The notes beneath the pieces were generated by a model. That model saw only the letters and a program-made list of their open reading frames with translations. It searched no databases and was not told where the DNA came from. This document shows, one piece after another, positions 33,319 through 42,265 of a stretch of 64,000 nt of DNA. A program made the translations under genes and the position numbers. Numbering within the stretch: position 1 is the stretch's first letter; the number at the start of each line of letters is the position of its first letter. The DNA is from Streptomyces sp. HD (GTDB taxonomy: Bacteria > Actinomycetota > Actinomycetes > Streptomycetales > Streptomycetaceae), in assembly GCF_028369295.1 (NCBI RefSeq), contig NZ_JAQMYP010000032.1:51747-115746 (forward strand). Direction: 5' to 3'.

Positions 33319-34605
33319 ATGTCCCACCCCTCAGCCGAGCTCCCCGCCCGAGCAGTCGTGCCCGAAGGCGCCTCCGACGCTCCCGCCCCGGTCAGCCGGC
33401 GGTTCATCACCCTCTACGTCATCGCCTACCTGGGCCTGTACCTGGCGGTGCTGACCCCGCTGCTGGTGTCGCTCGCGATCCGACTCGAGGACATCGACGC
33501 GGACGGCAAGACCAGAAGCCTCGGCCTGGTGGTCGGCGCGGGAACACTCGTGAGCATCGTGGCGGGCGTAGTCATCGGAGTCCTGAGCGACCACACCACC
33601 GCACGCCTGGGCAGGCGCAAACCCTGGATCATCGCCGGGATCCCGGTGCTGCTCGCCGGATCCGTGGTCACGGGTCTCGCCTCGTCGGTCGGCATGGTGC
33701 TCGTCGGCTTCGTCATCGGTCAGCTGGGGCTCAGCTCGATCATGACGGGGATGCAGGCGTTGCTTCCCGACCAGGTGCCCGAGCAGCAACGCGGCAAGGT
33801 GTCGGGCCTGCTCGGCTTCACCGCACAGATCGCGGGGGTGGCCGGTTTCCAGCTCGCGGGACCTCTGAAGAGCTCCGGGCTCCTGCTGTTCCTCGTCCCG
33901 GCCGCCCTTGCCTCCCTCGCGCTCCTGCCCGTCGTCGTCTTCCTCCCCGACCCTGCCGTACGCATCGCAGGGAAGGACCGTCAGAGCTTCGCCAACGTGT
34001 TCCGCGGTCTCACCTTCAACCCGCGGCGCCACCCGGACCTGGGGTGGACCTGGGCGGGCCGGTTTCTGATCCAGCTCAGCCTGATGTTCCTGTCCACCTA
34101 CCAGCTCTACTTCCTCACAGACCACCTCGGTTACAAACTGAGCGAGGTGACGGGCCTGCTCGCGCTCTCCGGCGGGATCGGCCTGCTGATGACCTCCACG
34201 GGAGCCGTGGCCAGCGGCATCCTCTCCGACCGCCTGCGCCGCAGGAAACCGTTCATCTACGCCGCGGCGGCCGCATTTGCCGTCGGCTTCGCCATCGTGG
34301 CGACCGCCCCCTCGTTCCCGCAGGTCATGATCGGCTCCCAGATCATCCTGCTCGGGGCGGGCGTCTTCGGAGCGGTCGACATCGCACTGGTCACCGACGT
34401 CATCCCGAACCGGGAGACCGAAGGCGCCAAGTACATGAGCGTCTTCGGGATCGCCAGTGCCCTGCCGCAATCACTGGCGTCGCTCATCGCCCCCTTCATC
34501 CTCGCGATCGGCGGCGGCGACAACTACACGCTCCTCTTCCTCACAGCGGGGGGCGTCGCTGTGGCCGGCGGATTGACGGTCCGTCCGATCCGCGGCGTCC
34601 GCTGA
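33319..34605 (+). CDS. MFS transporter (GPH/sugar-permease-like)
   Basis: A 428-residue, 12-TM permease. Loop motifs SDHTTARLGRRKPWI and SDRLRRRKPFIY at equivalent places in both halves are typical of glycoside-pentoside-hexuronide/sucrose-type carriers. The ATG at 33319 has GGAGG 5 nt upstream; an in-frame ATG at 33289 is possible. Placed between an SDR and a GH3 gene, it is a good candidate for uptake of the glycoside that GH78 and GH3 enzymes cleave inside the cell. Confidence 0.88.
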   Translation: MSHPSAELPARAVVPEGASDAPAPVSRRFITLYVIAYLGLYLAVLTPLLVSLAIRLEDIDADGKTRSLGLVVGAGTLVSIVAGVVIGVLSDHTTARLGRRKPWIIAGIPVLLAGSVVTGLASSVGMVLVGFVIGQLGLSSIMTGMQALLPDQVPEQQRGKVSGLLGFTAQIAGVAGFQLAGPLKSSGLLLFLVPAALASLALLPVVVFLPDPAVRIAGKDRQSFANVFRGLTFNPRRHPDLGWTWAGRFLIQLSLMFLSTYQLYFLTDHLGYKLSEVTGLLALSGGIGLLMTSTGAVASGILSDRLRRRKPFIYAAAAAFAVGFAIVATAPSFPQVMIGSQIILLGAGVFGAVDIALVTDVIPNRETEGAKYMSVFGIASALPQSLASLIAPFILAIGGGDNYTLLFLTAGGVAVAGGLTVRPIRGVR

Positions 34606-34633
34606 CGCGTAGGTGTTGTTCCCATACGCCAAA

Positions 34634-34648
34634 ACCTAGCATCATTCG
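34634..34648 (+). promoter_or_regulatory. Shared motif site C (upstream of second GH3)
   Basis: ACCTAGCATCATTCG, about 147 nt before the GH3 start, within 30 nt after the MFS stop. Matches sites A and B in the invariant ACCTAG and CATTCG blocks. Confidence 0.5.
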
Positions 34649-34794
34649 GTATTGGCGGTAGGATTTCCTTCGCCGACGCACACCGCTCCTCACCTCTCCC
34701 GCAACGCCGAACCCGCCGTCGCTCCACGCGTCGGCATGCCGGTCCGCGTCTCTTGCACCCGGCAACCGCCCAGAAATCTCGAGGTATAAGCCAC

Positions 34795-37041
34795 ATGACT
34801 CACGCCCACACGGCCACCGAGCCGAGTCTCGACGACAAGACCACGCTCCTTTCCGGCCGGGACTTCGGCAGCACCGAGGCCGCCGAGGCCTCCGGGATCC
34901 CCTCGCTGGTGCTCAGCGACGGCCCCCACGGAGTGCGGCGCCAGCGCGCGGACTCCGACCACATCGGAGTACACCAGAGCGAGCCCGCCACCTGCTTCCC
35001 GCCCGCTGTGGCGCTGGCCTCCGGCTGGGACCCCGACCTCCTGCGCCGACTCGGCGAAGCCCTCGGCCGTGAGGCACGCCACCTCGATGTGGATGTTCTG
35101 CTCGGCCCCGGCGTGAACATCAAGCGCTCACCGCTGTGCGGCCGCAACTTCGAGTACTTCTCCGAGGACCCGCTGCTCAGCGGAGTCCTCGGAGCCGCCT
35201 ACGTGCGGGGCGTGCAGAGCCAGGGCGTGGGCACGTCGGTCAAGCACTTCGCGGCCAACAACCAAGAGACCGACCGCATGCGAGTCAGCTCCGACGTCGA
35301 CGAACGCACCCTGCGGGAGATCTACTTCCCGGCGTTCGAACGCATCGTCACCCAGGCGCGGCCGGCCACCGTGATGTGCTCCTACAACAGGGTCAACGGC
35401 GTCCACGCCGCCGAGAACCGCTGGCTGCTGACCCAGGTGCTGCGCGAGGAATGGGGCTTCGACGGCCTGGTCGTCTCCGACTGGGGCGCCGTCAGCGACC
35501 GCGTCGCCGCACTGCTCGCCGGCACGGACCTGGAGATGCCCGGCAACGGCGGCGCCACCGACGCGGAGGTCGCCGCGGCGGTGCGGGCGGGCGAACTGGA
35601 CGAGGGAGTCGTCGACACAGCCGTAGCCCGGTTGCGCACGCTCGCGGAGCGCGTCCGGGCCGGGGGCGCCCCGGCCGGGGTGGACCACGAGGCGCAGCAC
35701 CGGCTCGCCCGCGAGATCGCCGCAGACTGCCTTGTCCTGCTCAAGAACCGGGACCGGACCCTCCCGCTCGGCCCCACCGGCCGCATCGCCCTCATCGGCG
35801 AGTTCGCACAGACCCTGCGCTACCAGGGCGGCGGCAGCTCCCACGTCAACGCCACCCGCATCGACAGCCCGCTGGAACAGCTGCGCGCCGCGCTGCCTGA
35901 CGCCGACATCGACTTCGCCCAGGGGTACGACCCCACCGGCCAGGCCGACGCGGCCCACCTGCGTGGGCAGGCCGTCGCGCTTGCCGCGCAGGCCGACACC
36001 GCCGTGCTCGTCGTCGGCCTGCCCGAAGCCGACGAGTCCGAGGGCTTCGACCGCGAGCACATCGATCTGCCGCGGGATCAGGTCGAGCTGATCCAGGAGG
36101 TGGCCCGCGCGGCCCGCCGTACGGTCGTCGTGCTGCTCAACGGCGGTGTGGTGAGCCTGGAGGGCTGGCACGACGAGGTGGACGCCGTGGTGGAGGCGTG
36201 GCTGCCCGGCCAGGCGGGCGGGGGCGCGATCGCCGACGTGCTCGCGGGCCGGGTCAACCCCTCCGGCCGTCTCGCCGAGACCATCCCGTTCCGCCTCCAG
36301 GACACACCGTCCTTCCTCAACTTCCCCGGGGAGCAGGGGCATGTCCGTTACGGCGAGGGCGTGATGGTCGGCTACCGCTACTACGAGAGCGCGGATGTCC
36401 CGGTCCGTTACTCGTTCGGCCATGGCCTGAGCTACACGACCTTCGAGCAGAGCGACTTCCGCGTCACCGCCACCGGTGCGGACACGGCGACGGCCACCGT
36501 CACGGTCACCAACACCGGCGACCGGTCCGGAAAGCACGTGGTCCAGGTCTACGTCGCCGCCCCCGAGCGACCGGTCAGCAGCCCGGCCCGGGAACTGCGC
36601 GGCTTCGCCAAGGTGTCCCTCGCGCCCGGCGAGAGCACGGTCGTCGAGATCGACCTGGACCGCCGCGCGTTCGCCTACTGGGACATCACCCGCGCCGACT
36701 GGACCGTGGCCGCAGGACGCTACGAGGTGCAACTCGCCGAGAACGCCCACACCGTCGTCGCCGCCGTACCCCTGGACCTCGCGGGCGACCTGCTGGCGAA
36801 GCCGCTCACGCTGGACTCCACTGTCGGCGAGTGGTTCGGCCACCCGTCCGTCGGCCCCGCCCTCACCAAGGCCGTCGAGTCGGGGTTGACCGAGGAGCAG
36901 GCCGCCGTCGCAGCGGAGAACGCGGACGCGATGCGCATGGTCGAGTCCATGACCATGCGGGCGTTCCTCGGATTCTTGCCGAATCCACTGCCCGAGGAGT
37001 ACCTGGAACAGCTGATGCAGACGAGCCGCACCCTTGCATGA
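34795..37041 (+). CDS. Beta-glucosidase, GH3
   Basis: A 748-residue GH3 enzyme: SDGPHGVR, KHF at 150-152, NNQETDR, and nucleophile Asp229 in VVSDWGAV. The second domain has GQAGGGAIADVL, then FGHGLSYTTF and a fibronectin-III domain. An additional ~80-residue tail (LTLDSTVGEWFGHP...FLPNPLPEEYLEQL) resembles that found in clostridial and actinobacterial GH3 proteins acting on saponin- or flavonoid-type glycosides. The ATG at 34795 was chosen after GAGGTATAAG. No signal peptide; probably cytoplasmic. Confidence 0.92.
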   Translation: MTHAHTATEPSLDDKTTLLSGRDFGSTEAAEASGIPSLVLSDGPHGVRRQRADSDHIGVHQSEPATCFPPAVALASGWDPDLLRRLGEALGREARHLDVDVLLGPGVNIKRSPLCGRNFEYFSEDPLLSGVLGAAYVRGVQSQGVGTSVKHFAANNQETDRMRVSSDVDERTLREIYFPAFERIVTQARPATVMCSYNRVNGVHAAENRWLLTQVLREEWGFDGLVVSDWGAVSDRVAALLAGTDLEMPGNGGATDAEVAAAVRAGELDEGVVDTAVARLRTLAERVRAGGAPAGVDHEAQHRLAREIAADCLVLLKNRDRTLPLGPTGRIALIGEFAQTLRYQGGGSSHVNATRIDSPLEQLRAALPDADIDFAQGYDPTGQADAAHLRGQAVALAAQADTAVLVVGLPEADESEGFDREHIDLPRDQVELIQEVARAARRTVVVLLNGGVVSLEGWHDEVDAVVEAWLPGQAGGGAIADVLAGRVNPSGRLAETIPFRLQDTPSFLNFPGEQGHVRYGEGVMVGYRYYESADVPVRYSFGHGLSYTTFEQSDFRVTATGADTATATVTVTNTGDRSGKHVVQVYVAAPERPVSSPARELRGFAKVSLAPGESTVVEIDLDRRAFAYWDITRADWTVAAGRYEVQLAENAHTVVAAVPLDLAGDLLAKPLTLDSTVGEWFGHPSVGPALTKAVESGLTEEQAAVAAENADAMRMVESMTMRAFLGFLPNPLPEEYLEQLMQTSRTLA

Positions 37042-37319
37042 CGGAGTGAGCGGACAGACCCAGTCGGCGGCCAGGGACGGGAAAGCCATGACCGTCGTGG
37101 CCGTGCAGCAGCGGACCTGAACGCACCGGCCGTGAACGGCGCGACGGCTCCGCGGGATCGCAGCCGAGAGCCCAAGGCCGGCCTTCCCCTGCCTTGGGCG
37201 GCGGCCGGAGACCGGCTCACGTTAGGGAGGCAGGACGACCGGGGCCCGAGCTGAGCCGCATGACTGTGTCGGCCCTTTCGGGCAGCTCGCGCGACTTGAC
37301 TCGCAAGGAGCCTTGGCGA

Positions 37320-37762
37320 AGCGAGACGTACCGTCGCGGTTGTCAACACCCAGGCCACCGAAGTCCGAGTCGGCGAGGACGACCTGACCCCCGGCTTCAC
37401 CGCCTATCGCACACACCTCCAGGTGCAGAGCCACGGCCGACTGGCGGAACACCGTGGGCGAGATCGTCGCCGCCGACCTCATGCGCTTCACCGTGGGTCA
37501 GGGTGACCTTGGTGCCCCGGGGAGCTTCCCGGCCTACCGGCACTTCGGCATCCGGCCCGAGCCGGGGGGCGGCCTCGTCTCGGCGGAGGCCGAGTTCGAC
37601 TCCGCGTACGGTCGCATCGCCTCCCGGTGGCGTGTCTCGGACGGCTGTTTCCACCTGACCGTCACGGTTCCACCGGGCACCACGGCGACGGTGACCATGC
37701 CGGACGGGCGGGTGTTCGACGTCGGCCCCGGCGAGCACCACGAGACCTGCCCGACATCCTGA
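37320..37762 (+). pseudogene. GH78 rhamnosidase relic, internally deleted
   Basis: Two separate pieces of a rhamnosidase survive. About 37338-37440 reads VRVGEDDLTPGFTAYRTHLQ, the carbohydrate-binding-like domain. After a frame change, 37454-37762 reads RHFGIRPEPGGGLVSAEAEF then YGRIASRWRV and TVTVPPGTTATVTMP, the C-terminal beta domain. The whole catalytic barrel is missing. The copy is distinct from the intact GH78 gene in sequence, so it was a second rhamnosidase. It precedes the esterase at 37789 by 26 nt. Confidence 0.7.
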
Positions 37763-37788
37763 GATCACCGACACAGAGGACCAGAGCG

Positions 37789-38736
37789 ATGCCCAGTGAT
37801 GCCTTCAGCCTCATGAAGGACATCATCAAGTCGGGTCGGATGGACGCGAGCGCGAAGCCGGCCGGCCTGGCCGCAAAGCGGCGACAGCAGGCCGACATCG
37901 CGGCGATGTACCGGCCCGTTCCCGGAGTCCTCGACGAACCCCTGGCGGACCTGCGGGACGGCTCGTACCTGATGACCCCTGACCGGCCTCACGAGGATCT
38001 TCTGATCCTCTACATCCACGGCGGAGGGTTCCGGACCGGGCTGGCGGCGATCGCACGGCCGCTCGCCGCCCATCTGGCCCTGGGCACACAGGCGCGTGTG
38101 GTGCTCCCCAAGTACCGGCTCGCGCCCGAAGACCCCTACCCAGCAGGTCTGGACGACTCTGTCGCCGCATTCGAGTACGCCGCGACCCTCGCCCCACGGG
38201 TAGTGGTCGCCGGGGAGTCCGCGGGCGCCAACCTCGCCGCCGCGGTGCTGCTGCTGCACGCGAAGGCACAGCAGGACACACGGGCCCTGGCCGGTGTGCT
38301 CTACTCCGGCGTCTTCGACCTGCGCATCGAGCGCTACGCATCCGGCAGCTGGGTCGAACGCCGCGACACCGATCTCATTCTCGCGGGCGCGGACAGCGCG
38401 ATGACCACCGACTACATCGGTGATCAGCGCTACGACGCGCCCCTCATCTCACTCCTCCTCGCCGACCTGCACGGACTGCCGCCGCTGTTCGTCCAGGTGT
38501 CGAGCGCCGAGATGCTGCTGGACGACTCACTGGAGCTGGTGGCGAGGGCGGGTGTGCAGGTGGAGTTGGAGGTGTGGCCGGAGATGACCCATGCCTGGCA
38601 GATCGCCGCAGGCTTCCTACCCGAGGCAACCGAAGCCACCGCCCGCACGGCGGCCTTCATCAACCGCGTGGCCGAAGGCCGGGTCGTCGACGGGGCCGCC
38701 CTACTCGGCGGTCCCGCGATTCTCGACGAGGTCTGA
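37789..38736 (+). CDS. Alpha/beta hydrolase, HSL-type esterase
   Basis: A 315-residue HSL-family enzyme: YIHGGGFRTG, PKYRLAPEDPYPA, nucleophile GESAGAN, acid region SSAEMLLDDS, and His in MTHAW. The ATG at 37789 (MPSDAF) was chosen; the frame upstream belongs to the rhamnosidase relic. It is probably an acyl-ester hydrolase acting in the cytoplasm on acylated glycosides or aglycone esters. Confidence 0.9.
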   Translation: MPSDAFSLMKDIIKSGRMDASAKPAGLAAKRRQQADIAAMYRPVPGVLDEPLADLRDGSYLMTPDRPHEDLLILYIHGGGFRTGLAAIARPLAAHLALGTQARVVLPKYRLAPEDPYPAGLDDSVAAFEYAATLAPRVVVAGESAGANLAAAVLLLHAKAQQDTRALAGVLYSGVFDLRIERYASGSWVERRDTDLILAGADSAMTTDYIGDQRYDAPLISLLLADLHGLPPLFVQVSSAEMLLDDSLELVARAGVQVELEVWPEMTHAWQIAAGFLPEATEATARTAAFINRVAEGRVVDGAALLGGPAILDEV

Positions 38737-38862
38737 CAGCCTGGCTACTGTCGGAGGGCTCGCTGGCCCGAGTCCGATGAGCAGCTCGTGCCCCCAGCTC
38801 ACCGCGCGGTCCTCGGTCTCCGGAGAGAGCTCGTGGCTCGCGTCGTCAGGGGCGGTGGCCAT
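38701..38862 (-). CDS. Possible 53-aa orphan, MarR-like HTH fragment
   Basis: A short frame starts at the ATG at 38862 and overlaps the esterase's last 36 nt. It ends SPPTVARLSDLVENRGTA, which resembles a MarR recognition helix. A 19-bp dyad typical of MarR operators (38983-39001) lies upstream on this strand. It may be a truncated regulator or chance coding. Low confidence. Confidence 0.22.
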   Translation of the reverse strand: MATAPDDASHELSPETEDRAVSWGHELLIGLGPASPPTVARLSDLVENRGTAE

Positions 38863-38982
38863 GCGGACGGCTCAGGTCACGATCATCGCGTCCCGAGAGG
38901 GGCACGGCGACGGGGCCCTCTGCCTGTGGGGAGGAGTCCGGCTCCAGGTCTGACTAGGGGTCACCGCGCCGCCGTGCACTCC

Positions 38983-39001
38983 TATTAGGTCTTGACTAAT
39001 A
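38983..39001. promoter_or_regulatory. TATTAG dyad
   Basis: TATTAGGTCTTGACTAATA: perfect 6-bp arms around 7 nt, in a notably AT-rich patch. It resembles MarR/TetR-type operators but has no intact adjacent gene start. The surrounding 38737-39087 gap otherwise shows nothing but the small orphan frame. Confidence 0.4.
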
Positions 39002-39087
39002 CTCGGGCCGCGTCCGGAGTGCGCTCGCGACATCGTCCGAGGTGGCTCACACCTCTCAATCTCGAACGTCAGTAGGTTTTCGACTGG

Positions 39088-41343
39088 CTACGCATCGCCT
39101 CCCCCGGTGCCCACCGCGACCCGGGCGCCATCCGTCTGCCGTGGCGGCGCGCCGGGCGCCGAGGCCGGGTGAGTCGTCCGGCGGGCCAGCCTCTCCCCCT
39201 CGATGTCCACGTCCGGCAGGGCCCGCTGCAGGAAGCGCGGCAGCCACCAGGCTCTGCCGCCGAGGATCGCCATCACCGCCGGCACAAGAGTCATACGGAC
39301 GACGAACGCGTCCAGGAGCACACCGATCCCGAGGGCGAATCCCATGCCCTTGATGACCTGCATATCGGCGAAGACGAAGGACCCGAAGACGGCGATCATG
39401 ATCAGGGCGGCCGCGGTCACGACCTTCGAACCGTGGGCGAACCCCCGGATCATGGCCTCGGCGGGCGGCTGGCCGTGGGCGTGCTCCTCCCGCATCCGGG
39501 AGACGAGGAAGACCTCGTAGTCCATCGCCAGGCCGAACAGGATGCCGACGAGCAGCATCGGCAGGAAACTCAACACCGGGCCGGTGTCCTTGATACCGAG
39601 GAGCCCGGAGAGCCATCCCCACTGGAAGACGGCGACCAGTGCGCCGAGCGAAGCCCCCAGCGAGAGCAGGAAGCCGACGGCAGCCTTCACCGGTACGGCG
39701 ATCGCGCGGAAGACGATAACCAGCAGCAGTAGCGCCAGGCCCATGACCAGCAGGCAGTAGACGGGCAGGGCCGCCGAGAGCTTGTCCGCCACGTCGATGT
39801 TGACGGCGGTCGTGCCGGTGACCGCGATGTCCGTGTCCGTGCGCTCCTCGACAGCGTCGCGCGCGTGCCGGATTTCGGCGAGAACCCCCTTGGTGGCCTC
39901 CGTCTCCGGCCCGCTCGACGGCGTGACGCTGATCAGGGCGGCGTCGCCGGATGCCGCGGTCACCACCGGGGACACGGCGCGGACGCCGGGCAAGTCCCGG
40001 ACCGTCGAGGAGAATTCCTCGGCAGTGGCGACCACGGTCCTGGTGGCGCCCTGGACCAGAACGACCAGGGTGCCGCTGTAGCCGGGACCGAAGCCGTCGT
40101 CGACGAGTCGCTGCGCGCGCGCCGCGGAGGTGTCGGGGTCCTGGGTACCGCCGAGGCCGAGCTGCAGGTCGGCCGCCGGGACGGCAAGGATTCCCAGGCC
40201 CAGAAGGGACACGACGAGCACGGTCCACCGGCGCCGTGACACGAGGGTCGCCCAACGCCGCCCCGCGCCGTTTCGCTCCGTACGGCGTGCGGCACGCTCC
40301 GTGGAGCGGCGCAGCACCGGGACGGTGCTGGTGGCGATACGGGTACCCATCAGACCGAGCACGGCTGGGAGAAGGGTGACAGCGACCAGCACGGAGACCA
40401 CCACCGTCGCGGCGGCTCCCAGCCCCATCACGGTGAGGAACGGAATGTTCACCACGGACAGCGCGGCCAGCGCGATCACGACCGTGGCGCCGGCGAACAC
40501 CACCGCGCCGCCGGCCGTGCCGTTCGCGAGGCCGGCCGACTCCTCGGGGTCCATGCCCTCCCTGACCTGGGTCTGGTGGCGGGAGACGATGAACAGGGCG
40601 TAGTCGATGCCGACCGCGAGGCCGAGCATCACGGCGAGGATGACCGAGGTGCTGTCCATCGTGACGACGCTGGTCAAGGACAGCAGTGCGAGGACGCCTA
40701 CGGCGACCCCGACCAGCGCGGTGGCCACCGGGATGACCGCGGCGCGCAGGGATCGGAAGACGAAGACCAGCACGCCCAGGGCGATCAGCACGCCGACCGC
40801 TTCCCCGGGCCCCAGCACCTCGACCTTGACCTGGGAGAACGCGTCACCGCCGAGTTCCACGGTCAGCCCCGCCCGACGGGCGTCGGCGGCGGCCTCCCCG
40901 ACGGCCGCCTTCGTGGTCGCCGGCAGCGTTGCGCCCTTCTTGGTGGAGAAGACCAGCTCGGCGATGCCCGTCCTGCCGTCGGCGGACACGGTTCCGGCCT
41001 TCGCCGACGGAGCGGCGGCCGACGTCACGCCTCGTACGTCAGCGACCGCTTCGACGCTTCGACGGACGGCCGCTCCAGCCTCCCCGGCGCTCACAGTCGC
41101 CCCGCTCCGCGCCCGGAAGACGATCTTCCCGGTGATGTGGGCGTCGTCGGTGGGGAATTCCTCCCGCACGACGTCGAGCGTGCGCTGGGCCTCGGTGCCC
41201 GGAATGGTCGTGGCCGAGGCGAACGGCTTCATCAGCCCCAGCGCGGCAACGACCGCCACCAGCAACAGCACGGACCAAGCGCCGATGACGGACCATTTGC
41301 GCCGGTAGGCGAAACGGCCCAGGCGGTACAAGAGCGTGGACAC
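39088..41343 (-). CDS. MMPL-family (RND-type) membrane transporter
   Basis: A 751-residue protein with the two-fold MMPL plan: TM1, a large extracytoplasmic loop (about 45-190), a TM2-6 bundle with GLAVGIDYALFIVSR, then a second TM, loop and bundle with FGLAMDYEVFLVSRMREE. The Asp-Tyr pairs are the proton-relay motif of the family. It should export lipids, siderophores or hydrophobic toxins using the proton gradient. It is divergent from an OmpR-type response regulator, which probably controls it. Confidence 0.93.
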   Translation of the reverse strand: MSTLLYRLGRFAYRRKWSVIGAWSVLLLVAVVAALGLMKPFASATTIPGTEAQRTLDVVREEFPTDDAHITGKIVFRARSGATVSAGEAGAAVRRSVEAVADVRGVTSAAAPSAKAGTVSADGRTGIAELVFSTKKGATLPATTKAAVGEAAADARRAGLTVELGGDAFSQVKVEVLGPGEAVGVLIALGVLVFVFRSLRAAVIPVATALVGVAVGVLALLSLTSVVTMDSTSVILAVMLGLAVGIDYALFIVSRHQTQVREGMDPEESAGLANGTAGGAVVFAGATVVIALAALSVVNIPFLTVMGLGAAATVVVSVLVAVTLLPAVLGLMGTRIATSTVPVLRRSTERAARRTERNGAGRRWATLVSRRRWTVLVVSLLGLGILAVPAADLQLGLGGTQDPDTSAARAQRLVDDGFGPGYSGTLVVLVQGATRTVVATAEEFSSTVRDLPGVRAVSPVVTAASGDAALISVTPSSGPETEATKGVLAEIRHARDAVEERTDTDIAVTGTTAVNIDVADKLSAALPVYCLLVMGLALLLLVIVFRAIAVPVKAAVGFLLSLGASLGALVAVFQWGWLSGLLGIKDTGPVLSFLPMLLVGILFGLAMDYEVFLVSRMREEHAHGQPPAEAMIRGFAHGSKVVTAAALIMIAVFGSFVFADMQVIKGMGFALGIGVLLDAFVVRMTLVPAVMAILGGRAWWLPRFLQRALPDVDIEGERLARRTTHPASAPGAPPRQTDGARVAVGTGGGDA

Positions 41344-41536
41344 GCGAAAACTCCCGGATACCTAGCGAGGACAGGCGACATCTGCGTGATCCACGCTAGG
41401 AACACCGTGCGGCCCTTCCCACCGAAAGAGCCTCCGGCGACCGCTCTTCACACACAACTCCCATGGAACACGTCCACGTGGCCGCGAAATGATCGAATGG
41501 AGTCGCCGAGAAGCAGCGAGCAGAAGAGGGTCCCGC
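41344..41536. promoter_or_regulatory. Divergent promoter region, MMPL / two-component system
   Basis: 193 bp between the MMPL start and the response-regulator start. CCTAGCG (41362-41368) and CGCTAGG (41394-41400) form a spaced inverted pair, a possible binding site for the adjacent regulator. Confidence 0.4.
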
Positions 41537-42265
41537 ATGTCCGATCAGCCCGCCAGGACCGACGCCACGGCACCGAAGCCGCTCGGTCGACTGCTGGTGG
41601 TCGACGACGAACCGGCGATCCTCGACACGGTCGGCCGCTTTCTGCGATTCATCGGATACGAGGTCCGTGCGGCCACGACGGCCAAGGACGCCCTGGTCGC
41701 GGCGCGCGAGTTCCTTCCCGAACTCATCCTGCTGGACGTGATGCTCCCGGACGGCGACGGTTTCGAGGTGATGCGCAGGCTGCGCTCGGACGGCCTGCCG
41801 CACGCCGTCGTCTTCCTGACCGCGCGCGACACCCGCACGGACCTTGTCCGCGGCCTGAGCGAGGGCGGCGACGACTACATCACCAAGCCCTTCGGTCTCG
41901 ACGAGGTCGCCGCCCGCGTCGGAGCCGTCCTGCGCCGAACCCGCCGCCACGAGCGCCAGGACCGCGTCCTGCGCGTCTGCGACCTCGAACTCGACCCCGA
42001 CACCCACACCGTCCGCCGCGCCGGAAGCCCGGTGGACCTCTCCCCTACCGAGTTCCGCCTCCTGCGCTACCTCATGCTGCACAGCGGCCGGGTCGTGCCG
42101 CGCGCCCGGCTGCTGGAGCACGTCTGGTCGTACGACTTCAACGGCGACGACACCGTGGTGGCCACGTACATCAGTTATCTGCGCCGCAAGCTGGACGCCC
42201 TGGGCCCGCCACTCATCCACACCCAGCGTGGCGTCGGCTACAGGATCGGGGAGCCCCGATGCTGA
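41537..42265 (+). CDS. OmpR/PhoB-family response regulator
   Basis: 242 residues. The receiver domain has VVDDEP, phospho-acceptor Asp in LILLDVMLPDGDG, and YITKPF with the conserved Lys. The C-terminal winged helix (LSPTEFRLLRYLM, YISYLRRKL, GVGYRI) is of the PhoB type. The ATG at 41537 (MSDQPA) was chosen over an upstream in-frame start. The stop overlaps the histidine kinase start by 7 nt. It likely regulates the divergent MMPL gene and its own operon. Confidence 0.94.
   Translation: MSDQPARTDATAPKPLGRLLVVDDEPAILDTVGRFLRFIGYEVRAATTAKDALVAAREFLPELILLDVMLPDGDGFEVMRRLRSDGLPHAVVFLTARDTRTDLVRGLSEGGDDYITKPFGLDEVAARVGAVLRRTRRHERQDRVLRVCDLELDPDTHTVRRAGSPVDLSPTEFRLLRYLMLHSGRVVPRARLLEHVWSYDFNGDDTVVATYISYLRRKLDALGPPLIHTQRGVGYRIGEPRC

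Noticed and set aside
35128..37089. A 653-codon open frame on the minus strand
   Set aside because: Antisense shadow of the second GH3 gene; low-complexity composition and no family.
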